Source: Melanocharis versteri
Lineage: Eukaryota > Chordata > Aves > Passeriformes > Melanocharitidae
NCBI GenBank assembly: GCA_013397845.1
Contig: VZTG01005160.1
Location: forward strand, 254,651-318,650
Direction of reading: 5' to 3'
Length of the DNA stretch: 64,000 nucleotides
Under the pieces are notes generated by a model. That model saw only the letters and a list, made by a program, of their open reading frames with translations, did not search any database and was not told the DNA's origin. Shown here piece by piece: positions 26,301 through 37,079 of the stretch. Position 1 is the first letter of the stretch; each line of letters begins with the position of its first letter. The position numbers and the translations under genes are program-made.

Positions 26301-27464
26301 ACCAGCACGGCTTCCTTCTGGTGAGTTCAGGGAGATGATTCCTCCTGGCTGACTTCTCTCCCAGCGCTCAGGTTGGACCTCCCTTTCTTGTTTGGAGTTG
26401 GAGCAGGTTCTTATCAGGAAATCAACTTGCTGGGAAGTGCCTGCTTATTGTTATTCCTTCCAGCAGCCTCTCTTTGCTTTTGTTCACGCTGTCTCTTCCA
26501 CTGGCTGATCCATGGAATTGTGTGAGGCGGGGGGAGCGTGAGGAGAGATGAACAAACAAGAGTTAATGTGTTTTATTCTCCATAATGAGACCATAATCCC
26601 GATGATCTCTTGGACTAGTTGGGATTCACAGGAGCAGGTAATGCAAATGTAAGAACACCTCACTTGCTACGTGAAAAGCAAACAGTAGTAATAGTGGTTT
26701 GTGTATTTGTTACACATAACAGCCTGCTTGGAGCAGTGTCTGAGAAGCTGAATCAAATGAGGCACTGATGTTGGGTGGGTTAGACAAGAGTTTGGGTGCC
26801 AGGAGCTCCTCACAAGCTGTTCTGCTGCTGCCCTGGAGCCCTGGGGGGATTGCTGTGCTGCTCCATAATGATTCCACTGCATGAAAAATAGGCATGGAAG
26901 AGTGGAGTGAGGATTAATTATTCTGTCAGTTCCAGTGCCTTGAATTAGTTAACAAACCAAATGTGTTTATTACCGTACAGAAACAGTTTCAGAAATACTC
27001 ATAAGCCCGAGGTCCTAAATTAATGTGCAGTGTTTGCAGTGCTGTGTGTCCTCTTGGCAGTGGGATAGGTTCAACTTAAAAACCTCCTGGTGCTTTCCAC
27101 TACCAAAATATGTTGGCTGAGCTGTGTGGAATAACCTGGGAGAGCTTTCAGGGACTTGATAATTTCAAGGTAGTTTCTCTTTGAAGATCTTACTCTGCAC
27201 AAGGGGAAACCCAAAACATTGCAGGCTTCTGCAAATATTTGGAAAAGCAGGAAGCCCTGTTGTTTGTTTCTCTCTCTCCGGTGTTGTATAACATGGATGA
27301 GCCCTGGGCCCTCTGTGCTGTTGAGAGGTGACACAGAACTGCCACCGAGTCTGTCCAGCCAGAGATGGAAGTTCAGGAGAGGTTGGGAAGAAAAGGCTGA
27401 AATCAGACACTGAATCTGATCTCTTGTAGATTGCTTATTTTATGCACAAGTGGGCAAATTTGAC

Positions 27465-27530
27465 AGAAATCACAGAAAATGAGGCTGGAAGGGATTTCAG
27501 GAGATACCTGGTCTGGCCCAGGAGAGGGGA
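27465..27530 (-). mobile_element. CR1 3'-end fragment, antisense to DAB2IP
   Basis: The string CACAGAAAATGAGGCTGG, followed by an AAGGGATTTCAGGAGAT-like segment and a TGGTCTGGCCC-like segment, is the reverse complement of the conserved tail of avian CR1 LINEs, with the eroded octamer tail at the left end. The copy is diverged and 5'-truncated, so it codes for nothing. Some of the sequence up to about 27610 may belong to the same insertion. Confidence 0.6.
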
Positions 27531-29329
27531 GGGAAGGAAGCCCGTTGTCCCTGAACCTTGTCAGGCAGGGAGAGCTCTCCCTCTCTGGACCATCAGTTCC
27601 AGTGTGTAACTGTCCATGGCAAGATGGGACTGTTTCCGGTGCCTAACCCAAGTATCTTCTGCTGCAAATTAAGACATTTCTTTCTCAGCCTCTAGTGACT
27701 GTGGAAGGTTTTTATTATTGGCTTACAGTGCCCTTTTCCGTGGCCCTGGGCTTGCTGTGGCAGCGTGGCTGATGCCAGGCCCTGGGCAGAGTGACCTGGC
27801 CTGAGATGGTGCTTGCAGCCCTGAAGAAGTAAAAAGGGCACTTAAACCTTTATATATTCATACTGCTCACCAAGTAAAGCTGTTCTGCTGTACATTCCTG
27901 GAGTTACTAATTTACCTGTAAGCTATTTTTATTAACCTTTAAAACAAACAGCTCCCCCCACATCCCTCCCGACACCCACACCCCACCCTCCTTCTGGTTA
28001 TTTCTGGTTTCTTACAGAGGGTTTTGTAACATGTGTCTCCTGCAGTAAAACCCACGGTGCTAAAATGAAGCTAAAATGGAGATTTGACTCCAAACATTTC
28101 ATGAACCATAAGTTTAATAATTATAGCAGGGTTTAGGTGCTAAGCCAGCTCTGTGTTTGGTCTGGGTCAAACTGAGGTGTCTGCTGGCTCTGCTTGGAGT
28201 ATATTTTAATGATGAAGTAAGAAGCAAAGTTGGGGGGCTGTTACCCCCTAACAGGTGCTTCCCCTCACTGCTGAGCAGTGTTTGGGGCTGGGGAGCACGT
28301 GGTGAGAGTAATTTCTTGTAGCTGCCTTTCACGTAATGCCATCATTCCTGTTTTCCAGCCAGGTGTGTGAGAAATGCTTTAAACAATGTTGATTTTTCTG
28401 GTCATTAAGAAAATGCAAAGCAGCTTCTTCAGTTGTCATCTCGAGCTCACTTTCAAAATGCTGTAATCAAGTAGTTTCTTTATGACAGTCCAAAAACAAA
28501 AGAAGGCTCAAAGGAATGGGGTGGGAGCCTGAGTCTTCTGAGAGGAGATGACACCAAAGGGTTTTACTGCTTGAGATTCAAAGTGCAGCTTTCTGCAGAG
28601 AAAGTGCCCCAGACATGTGACGGCTTGGCTGGGAGTTGGGAAGGCAGTGAGCTACTGGTTTGTGCTGGCTGGGTTTCACCCAGGTTACATGGCAACCAAG
28701 GAAAATGTCACTGAGCTGCCACCTCACCCTGTCCATGGCTGGAATCTCAGTCTGTTCTTTTGGAATAGCTGAAGACCCTCAGGAATTGTTGGGTGGAATG
28801 CTGGTGTTAGTTGTTTCTTACAGATCTCAGGCTTTGGCAGGGGCAGAACCTTGCTGAGAGACAGCCTCCATGGAAATGCTTGGCTAAGGAGGACTCTGGA
28901 ATGGTTTGGGTTAGGGGAGCTTGTTACAAGGTCTGAGCATCATTGAATGGCAGCTTGGAAAAAAAATCTATTTTTTCTGAGTTCCGAGGTGCTTTCAAAG
29001 AGGGTTTGTGAACTGAGGAAACACCACCTTATCATGCTGTGGCTGACCTGTCCTAACATCTTTCTAATTCTCCTCAGTGTTGGGTGTATTTTTTAATTTT
29101 GCCTTTTCAGCCCCTTCCCTTCCTCACCGATGGTTTTATCAAACTCTATTCCTATCCTCATTTTATACTTTAGCAAAAGCAAGATTTAATGATTTTTTCC
29201 TGGTTCCAGAGCAAATTGCTAGAGGAATTAGAGAGGTAACTTAAGCATCGTGTGCCTCTAACCCCCATTAGCAGTTTCCCCGAGGAGGATCAAATCCACG
29301 AGTGCACGGATCTGTACTTTGCATATAAT

Positions 29330-29435
29330 TCTCACTCATCTCAATACAGTTTCTGTTTACTCATCTGCAGACTGGAAATAATGATAATGCCAACCTGTCA
29401 GGCATTATCTGAAGCTTACAGTTGTATAAAAAATG
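29330..29435 (+). mobile_element. Ancient MIR-like SINE remnant
   Basis: The segment with CAGTTTCTGTTTACTCATCTG, then a GGAAATAATGATAATG-like stretch and an ACCTGTCAGG-like stretch, follows the central core of MIR elements in the same order and spacing. It is heavily diverged, as expected for an element older than the bird-mammal split. Recognised by eye only. Confidence 0.5.
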
Positions 29436-29590
29436 CTAATTGTTGAAGGTGAAAGTCTTGCTGACGGAATGTTGTTCCAGGCAGCTCGGGGAAATACAAA
29501 CGGAACCCGTGGGGTCGCGGCGTTGGCTCGGTTGTGAGGACATCTCGGAGGGAGACGCCGGGTTTTGCCCGGCCTGCTGGCGTTCCCGGG

Positions 29591-29650
29591 CTGTCCCTGT
29601 GCTGCTGGGTTTGTAGCTGTCCCTGTGCTGCTGGGTTTGTAACTGTCCCT
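29591..29650 (+). repeat. 26-bp tandem duplication abutting the exon 2 acceptor
   Basis: Unit 1 (29591-29616) and unit 2 (29617-29642) both begin CTGTCCCTGTGCTGCTGGG and are followed by an 8-base partial copy. They differ only at the last base: G at 29616, A at 29642. That A lies in a TAAC context 26 bases before the end of the intron, a suitable branch-point position. Confidence 0.9.
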
Positions 29651-29668
29651 CGTTCTGTGTCTCCCCAG

Positions 29669-29772
29669 AGTCCCCCCCGGAGCGGTGCGGGCAGAGGCGC
29701 AGCATGCCCAGCGGCATCTCGGAGAAGAACCCCACCATGGAGCCCGCTGCCACCACGCCGTTCCGCGTCACG
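29669..29772 (+). CDS. DAB2IP: DAB2IP coding exon 2
   Basis: Encodes residues 40-74: ESPPERCGQRRSMPSG, then ISEKNPTMEPAATTPFRVT, matching the mammalian DAB2IP segment that runs from ESPQERPGSRRSLPG to TPFRVT. The acceptor is CTCCCCAG|AG after a pyrimidine-rich tract. The two leading bases complete the split Glu codon from exon 1, so the junction is in phase. The exon ends ACG|GTCAGT, leaving phase 0. C at position +3 of the donor is not the usual purine, so this may be a weaker splice site. No catalytic domain lies here; the segment is a linker before the region preceding the PH domain. Internal Met codons exist but their use as starts is not supported. Identification rests on recalled family sequence plus clean exon phasing. 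Confidence 0.93.
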
Positions 29773-32700
29773 GTCAGTGCCTCCCCTCTTCAGGGGTGCT
29801 GGGGGGTCCTAATGAGGGCCCTGGGGGGCTGCCGGAGGGGAGAGGAACCTGCTCACCCTGAGAGAAGTGCTGCGTGTGAAACCGGGTGGTTGCTTGTTCG
29901 TAGGGAAATGGGTGGTGTTAGACACCGTTAGCAACAAGCAGCTGTCAGATGTATCCTGGTGGAGCAGGAGGGTTTGGATGGAGTCTGGGGCAGTTTGGGT
30001 AAGTTGTTTCACTCGGGAGACTTTCCTGGAGAGGTTTCCTTGGTGTATTTGCGTGTCTGCAGCTGTACAGTGTGTGCTCACACTGCTACAGAGAGAAAAT
30101 CTCCTCTGGAGGAACCTGTCATTAACTCACGGGCCACCTGCCAAGCTGGGATTGCCCAGAGCCTGCGATCCTGTCCCGACAGGAGCCTGGAGGAGCCATC
30201 CCCTTTTTCCATGGCTTCAGTCCCTGTGTTTTGAGATGTCACTGGTTGTTCACTAACATTACTAACAGTGGTCTTGGTGCTCCATGGGACGGGCACTGCA
30301 GTGTCCATTTACAGATGGGAACAGGGACCCCAGGGATGGGATCTGTGAGTGCTGAGCCCTGACTGTCACTGCCTGGTGTCGGTGCAGTGGGAGGAGCCTG
30401 AGCACAGACTGCTGTCCCCAGTCCCTGCACACACCAGGTGTCTGGGCTGGCTCTCACTGCACACAGGTGTTTTTATTCAGAGAAGACACAAATGGTCGTG
30501 CAGCAGGTTTGCTCCATACAGGTTTTCTCTGCAGGCCACACCTTCTTTACAGACTCAGCTGCTGCTTACCAAACGCAGGGAGGCAGAACCAGAATTTCAA
30601 AGGAAAGACAATGGTGCAATCTGAAAAAAAATAATCTGAGCACGCCCAGTTCACCTGAGAACATTTGCACTGGTGAATGAATCATGATTAGCAGTTTGGA
30701 CAAGGAGTTGATTTTAGTTCTAGAAATTGTTCTCCCAGCCATCAGAACCTATCAATCTCACTGAATGAGTATCCTTGAACCTTAGACAATTACTGCTTGT
30801 TGGTGAAAATGGCAAAACATGATGGGAAAATCTGGATTCTTCACAAGACAGAGGGTTTGGGAATAATTTTCTTAGTGTCCCTGTAGTCAAAGAAAATAAA
30901 AAGCTGTTTGTTCCTTTCCAGTGGCATATATCCTGCTTTTTTGGGTTTTTAGAGAAGCTGTTCCAGCTTTGAGCAGGTCAGCCCTTGCTGGTGAAACAGC
31001 CGACATGGGATGCAGTTCCTTGCTTTGAGCAGCTCTGTTACTCAGTGTGGATTAAATAAGGGCAGCCATCACACGGGTAATACATGACATTTGTCTTCTC
31101 TGAGCTCAAATCCACCCTCATCTCATTTCTCCCCTGCTCCCCCTCCGAGTGTCACTGCATTAATATGAATGGCTTCATTAGGTACAGTTGGTGCGGCTGC
31201 CCAGCCTTCAGCAGATGTCTGACTTTAGAAATATATTCTCCCTCACCTTCCTTCATTAACCAGAGGAACATTAGCAGTCAGTCCACTCCAGCCACTGGGA
31301 ATAGTAATTAGTGCCTTAGTTTAGTGGTAATGGGATTATTACTTTTGAGCCTGCTGTTGTAGGTTTGGAAATTGTAAGCTTTTCATATTTTACAGCTGAT
31401 TGTTCTTCCCTGACATCTCCATCCTTCTGCTGTTGAGTCTCCAAGGGCCTGGGAAGCTCAGGAGCCATTGGATTCAGCTATTTTGGCAGTGTTGCACTCC
31501 CAGTAGCTTTCTTTCATTTCAAAACTAGAGCAAACTAGAGTGGAAATTTGGGAACTTCCCTTGGGAGTTCCCTTCCCATACAGCAGTCTGCCAGGCAGGT
31601 TACAGTTAATTGGGCATTGTGGTTTTTGAAAACAAGAGCTCCTGGTAGTTTTTGAATTATAGAATATAACCTTGAAAATCGAGTCTTAAGATTTCTGTAT
31701 CGTAGTATGAGACTTAACTGTTCTTACCCCTTCTCCTAAAAGAAATTTTTAATGAAGCTTCTTAAACTCAGAAAAATCTCCCCTAGTCCTGGTTATCTCA
31801 TGCTGTACAAGAATTATTTTCCATGTAAATCCTTCCCTTAACTTCCATGCTCTCAGAGCTCTGTATGAGCTGATGCAGAATGAGAAATTCGAGGCTCCAA
31901 CCCAAGTGGTCACTGAGCTGAGGTCCCTTGTTCTGAGCCTGCTCTCAGAACTGAGTGTTCAGATTTTAGTCTCCACTTCCAGTGGGCACCTGGCAGCAGC
32001 TGGTGATGCTGCAGAGCTGTGACACCTCCGTGTTCCCTCCTCATGGCCCTGGTTAAAGCCTGGCTGTTAGGAGAATCCAGAGAAGCCCTCTGCCTCTCTG
32101 TGTTGAATCCCAATAGCTCGAGGTGTGAGATGGGTTAAAACTGAAATTTGTAGGGTGTTTTATCAAACTCAGGGGCCAGAAGCTGGGAGTTTCTGCTGAG
32201 TGCCAGTGAAATCCTTCACTGTGCCCACCTTGCGGGGAGGTGGTGCAGGGGAGGATTTGCTGGAGCTCACTGGGGGGGACTCGCTCCCATCCCATCAAGC
32301 ACTGCCATCTATTGACTCTTTCTGTTAGAGCCCGATTTACTTCGTTTTCTAGGAAAATATCCCAGGCCAAGCAAAGCCCAAACTGCCAAGAATCTTGAGG
32401 AAGCATCTGCATTCTGTCTTTTGCTAGACGGAATTTAGGATTTCTTTCTCCAGGTCTTTAATCCTCAATTGTAGTGTTAATCATTTGCTTTCCAAGAACA
32501 CCAAAACCACTTCAGTGCTTCTTCTGGTTGAAGCCACATTGGCTCCAAAAATCCCCCAAAACCACACCAAAATACAGTTTTTCTTCTCCTTGTAATGTGA
32601 ACTTGTTTTCCTGCAGTTTTCCTGCTCGTTTGGGCTTGGTACACAGCTGAATTTGCAGTGATCCATCATAAGCTACTCTCATGGCATTCCTCCATCTATC

Positions 32701-32910
32701 CTGGTTTTAATCCTTGATAAATGGAGTATTAAATACTAATGGCAGTAAATGGAAACTCCTGGAGAGATGAAAGTGAAGAGCCCTTCTGCCATTCCTCTTC
32801 ACTGAGCATAATCCTAAATAATGGGATCCCAGTTCAAGCTGCTGTGGACAAGATATTGAAGGATTTTTTCCCAAGTTTTTGTGCATAATACACTTTATTT
32901 TCCATTTTAA

Positions 32911-32923
32911 TTTTTTTTTTTTT
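32911..32923. repeat. Poly-T run (13 T)
   Basis: Thirteen consecutive Ts within intron 2 with AT-rich flanks. No SINE body is recognisable next to it. Confidence 0.9.
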
Positions 32924-33524
32924 GAAAGCAGTCATGTAAATTATATTATAATGATTTGACTTTGGAGAATTTATGTTCCTGTATTATGTGGAGAGTGGAA
33001 CGGCACTTCCCTCGGCATGATCACCCCTCTTTAATTGAAATGTAATTGTTTACTAAACCATTGCAGCTCCAAGGGAAAATTACTGTCATTTTGGTCTGTG
33101 GCTGCATACATTAAAGTGCCCCTTTTGCAGGGATTGAATTTAAGGAGAATAGGAACATTATCACAGATGATATATAAACATAAAGCCATTATCATTAAAC
33201 TGTCAGCTGCAACTGGCTTTGGGTAACCAGTGTTAGTGGCAGCAAGAAATATGGAAATTACTTGGAGAATGTATCTGTCAGTTCAGTCACCACTTCTGCA
33301 ACAGGACATGCTTGGAAGCTTTGGGGCTGTGAGCATTTTAGGGATTGGAAGAAAAATGAGGTCATTTGGAGTCTTTGCAGTTATTTCCAGTCTCGCTGGT
33401 GCTGCTTGGCAGAAATCAGGAGGGCTCCTCTGGCCCTCGCAGGGGTTTGTCAGATACCCCAGCACCCAGACTTTGTACCCCAGGCATCCTTTGTGGATGG
33501 ATCTCCAGGCTCTCCACTGAGGTG

Positions 33525-33590
33525 GTTTGTTCTTAGCACCCTCATTTTCCAGCTGGGATAATTGAGGGAGGGAAAACTTAACTAACTTAA
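33525..33590 (+). mobile_element. Possible ancient repeat remnant
   Basis: The series CCTCATTTTCCAGCTGGG, then a GATAATTGAGGGAGG-like piece, then an AACTTAACTAACTT-like piece resembles the common old-repeat core in which a cATTTTACAGATGGGGAAACTG-like stretch is followed by an AGGTTAAGTGACTTG-like stretch. Highly diverged, so family assignment is not possible by eye. Confidence 0.35.
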
Positions 33591-35424
33591 ATTTGATCAT
33601 GCTCCAAAGCCCAAAAATATGTCCTGGGCTGAATTTCTTCATTTCTAATTCCCAATCCTGGTGTTAACCACCAGCTAAGCTATTCCTAATTACCTCTCTG
33701 AATTCCTCCTCAGTTTCAAGAGAATTAAATATTCTCCAAATTGATGCTGTAATATGAAAATGAGTAAGTGGGCTCCTCAACTCCCAAGTCCTTGTTCCCA
33801 GGGCAGAAATGCCTTGGCTTTCTTACTTTCTCTGCCACCACCTCCATGTTGTCAAATTTCCAATTGCTTGTTATTTAAATTAGAGCCCTCTGCCTTATAT
33901 TTTGAAGTAATCATATTAACATAAATCTGTGGGTATTTTTGATCTTTGATTTTTACTTGTCCTTTACAAGACATGAGACAAATTCTAGGTAAGGTATGAA
34001 GCATAAATTTAATTTTGTAAAAGGGAATCTTTTTCCCTGCTCAGTGCTCCCTAGCACAGGGATTGGAAAGTGAACCTGACTGTAAAGATATGTTTAATTC
34101 TTTGAGTCTGACATTGTATCTTGAATTTTTTTTTTTGTAAACCTGGAATTTCCAGTTGGGGAGCATTGGAAGGCAGCATGGTCAGAGATAGGAGGGACTG
34201 TCAGATTTCAGCACAGAGCTGCAGTCCAAACCACTGTGGATTTATGATGTGCATCAAGCAGGAGACGGGAATGACAGGATAAAAGACATGGTGCTATGAC
34301 CTGCTTCACTGAAAGGGGCTCAGCAAGGCAGGGTGTGGATTTTTTCCCTTTTTGAACTGCGTATGTTCCAGGGAGGTCTCTGTCAGAGCCTGCAGCTGTC
34401 TGAAGGACAGTTCTAGAGAAAAGAAGAGCGTGAGGGCTCATCAACAGCTTAATTCACACACTGAGGCCACTTCTCTGTAGAAGTATTGGTGATCCTGTTG
34501 TGGTTTTTGGGGGGTTCTGGCCTGCTTTTGCTTGCTGTCACACCGAGGTGCTTGGACAGCAGAGGGTTCCCCGGGAGGGGCAGGGCTGGCTCTGGTGTGT
34601 GACAGTCAGGAGGGGATGGGACGTGACCTGGTGCTGCTACACCTGGAGGAGGCTTGTGAGGATCCTCACAGTGCCCAGGCTGAGCCCCTGGTTTAACCTG
34701 CAGCTTCCACCAAGAGGGAAATGCCCCAAATCACCAAATTTCTGTGCCCCAACACCACTGAAATGTGTTCTGGACTAGGGCAGGAGCTCACATTGTTGCT
34801 TCCTGTGTGAAGCTTGGGCAGTGGATAAACATGGAAGCTTGTGCTTCTGGGGAAGATAAAGTCAAATACTGTGCAGTTCTTGGGTGGGAAAGGGAAAAAC
34901 ATATTTCAGGAAATGGCCTGGCTCTGTAGAGGGTCTAAATTGGCACAATTCCATTGATTTTGCTCAGCTGCTCCAGATGTTTACACTTTCTCAGCCTTTG
35001 AGGACACTGGACTGATCCCTCTGGGCTGTGTGAAATCCATGACTCCGACCAGGGCTCAGGGTCCCAGGGAGGTGAACAGCAGAAAATCCTTGGGACTGGG
35101 ACAGATTCCTCGTGCCAGGAATGAGAAGGGAAGGAGTGAGAGTGAGAAGGCACCTCCAAACGCTCTCTCCCCAGAAAGCCTGAGCAAGTTTTTGTGGGAT
35201 AAACCTGTGTTGTTCTGATTTCATGACTTCTAAGATCCCTCTATTCCTCCACTCCTGGGGAAGCAGTGTTGTAGCCATATGAGAAATACCAACAACTCCT
35301 GTGTGTTTTCATGGAGAGAGCCCATGGGAGGAATATTTAACATTTAGGCAGTAAGTAGGGCTAATAGGAAATGCTAATTCACATTTCATTCTTTTGATCA
35401 GTGTATATTGAATGATAATTACAG

Positions 35425-35600
35425 TGATAGTACTTGGCACTTCTGTAGCACCTTTCATCTGGAGCTGTTAAAGTGTTCTGCCAATCTGAATGAATTCAGG
35501 CTTGCAGGCACTGTGGGGTTGCAATTTACCATAATGCCTGAAAATAAATGGGAAACTAAGGCCTGGGAAGATTATACCACTTTCCCTATCATTCAAAATC
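35425..35600 (+). mobile_element. Ancient amniote interspersed repeat remnant
   Basis: In order, the segment shows CACTTCTGTAGCACCTTTCA, TCTGGAGCTGTTAAAGTG, AATGAATTCAGGCTTG and ATGGGAAACTAAGGCCTGG. This is the layout of a widespread old repeat (MIR/L3-like class) found in turtles, crocodilians, birds and mammals. The age and drift make the exact family uncertain. It is non-coding. Confidence 0.55.
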
Positions 35601-37065
35601 TGTATGAAACAGTTGGGGCTGTGTAGTAGTGCTGCTGGTCATCTCATAAGGAGCAAAACCAGCTCAAGGCATAATTTAAAATGGTGAGAGTGGTTTAAAC
35701 TGGCCAGATGACTGGCCTTTACTCTCTAAAACATGTTTATTTGGCTTTTTTTGTGGTAATTTAACAATTCGATATACACTCAGGTGCTCTGGTGTATTTT
35801 TGTTTGGATTCCCCCCACAAAGACACAGAAACAATCTCAGATTCTCCCTGGATTTTTCAGCAACATACTTGGATCCATATCCATTCTTTAGAGACTTCCA
35901 TCTCCAAAGGATGATTTGAACAGAAATGTTCATTTCAGAGCTACTACAAGAAAAGATTTGATAGTGTTTCAGTCTCTTCCCAGGAAGGCCAAATGCAAAC
36001 AGCCCGGACTAATTGATAGGCAGTAGGGAAGCAAATGGACCTGACTAGTTTCATTTCTGTGGAGAGAATGAAAGGCAGAAAGTAAACAAACAAAAGCTTC
36101 AATTTGTTTAAACCTCTGGGCACTGAAAACTCTCACATTGCTGGTAGCACAGAGAAAAGAGGGCCATTAGAATATCCAGCATGACAGTGTCCCTTTAATT
36201 TGTTTCTGGGTCACAGATAAAGAATTGTCCTGCAGATATGAAAGGTAGGATAATAAACACATTCCATTCTCCCTCTTTCAATAGCACTGACACTGTGCTT
36301 TCAGAAAACAAGTCAATGAGTGCAAGATATTATCTGAGTCTGCTGGAGACCTTCAGTGGAACATGAGTGCCCATTGCATCAGGACCTTCATCTCTGAACT
36401 TCTCCCATTGGGGATTTGTGCTGCTTTAGCTCAGGGATATTCAGTATTTACTTAAATACTGAATTCATTGCACTGGAATTAATAGAAATCTGTGTCATTG
36501 CCACAGTTCACCCTGACAGTTTCCAATACATTTCTACCAAGTTCTGTTTCTGAGACAGGTTTTTTCTCTAGTTCAGACTAAACACTTCTCCTTAATTGCC
36601 AGAACATATTTTGAGCCATAATTTCTTGGTCTTTCGCTGTAGATGGTTCACATGGCACCTGTGTGCTTTGATAATGATGAGGGTGCTGTGAGAGGAAATC
36701 ATGGGAGAGGTGCCCCATCCCTGCTGGAAGTGTTGTTCATCCCGTGGAAGTGGCTGAGCTTTAGCAGACGTGGAAGAGCTTATGGCCCTTCCTGTTGAGC
36801 TGGATCGTTTGGAAGTTGTTTTGGAGGTTTCTTCTTCCCCTCCAAATCCCAGGCTGGTGCTGCCTCGTGTGAGGCTGTTTCTCCAGGTGGTGACACTGTT
36901 GTTCAAAGCGAGTGCAGCTGCTTGGAACAGCAGCTCTGACTCCATGCTCGCCTGGTGATTCCATGGACTCGGGATATTGCAGCTAAAGAACTTTGATTCC
37001 GTGGCTCTGGGTGGAGCACACATGGCAAGATGACATTGATTTCTTGATACTTTTTTCAAACTTTA

Positions 37066-37079
37066 GTTGCCATGGAAAC
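37066..37079. promoter_or_regulatory. X-box-like palindrome (RFX-type), second identical copy
   Basis: GTTGCCATGGAAAC, identical to the 14-mer at 1307-1320 but with different flanking sequence, so not part of a shared repeat. It lies in DAB2IP intron 2, about 10 kb upstream of the internal CpG island. Function is inferred from the motif. Confidence 0.5.

Larger units (their letters stand above)
14582..29668 (+). other. DAB2IP: DAB2IP intron 1
   Basis: About 15.1 kb, GT at 14582 and AG at 29667-29668. The first 200 bases remain CpG-rich. The rest is unique sequence with a 15-bp direct duplication at 17541-17570, a CR1 antisense fragment near 27465-27530, a MIR-like remnant at 29330-29435 and a 26-bp duplication next to the acceptor. 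GC-rich patches with clustered CpGs occur at about 23800-23930 and 25900-26300 and might be enhancers or minor promoters. I searched them for an alternative first exon and found none I could support. No other gene is recognisable inside the intron. Confidence 0.85.

Noticed and set aside
28893..28950. GGAATGGTTTGGGTTAGGGG as an antisense CR1 fragment
   Set aside because: Only about 15 bases match the CR1 tail and the similarity does not continue.
36592..37059. 155-codon - strand frame rich in Ser/Thr/Lys
   Set aside because: Considered as a possible exon or processed pseudogene. No family resemblance, no poly(A) or splice features, and the region lies inside DAB2IP intron 2.
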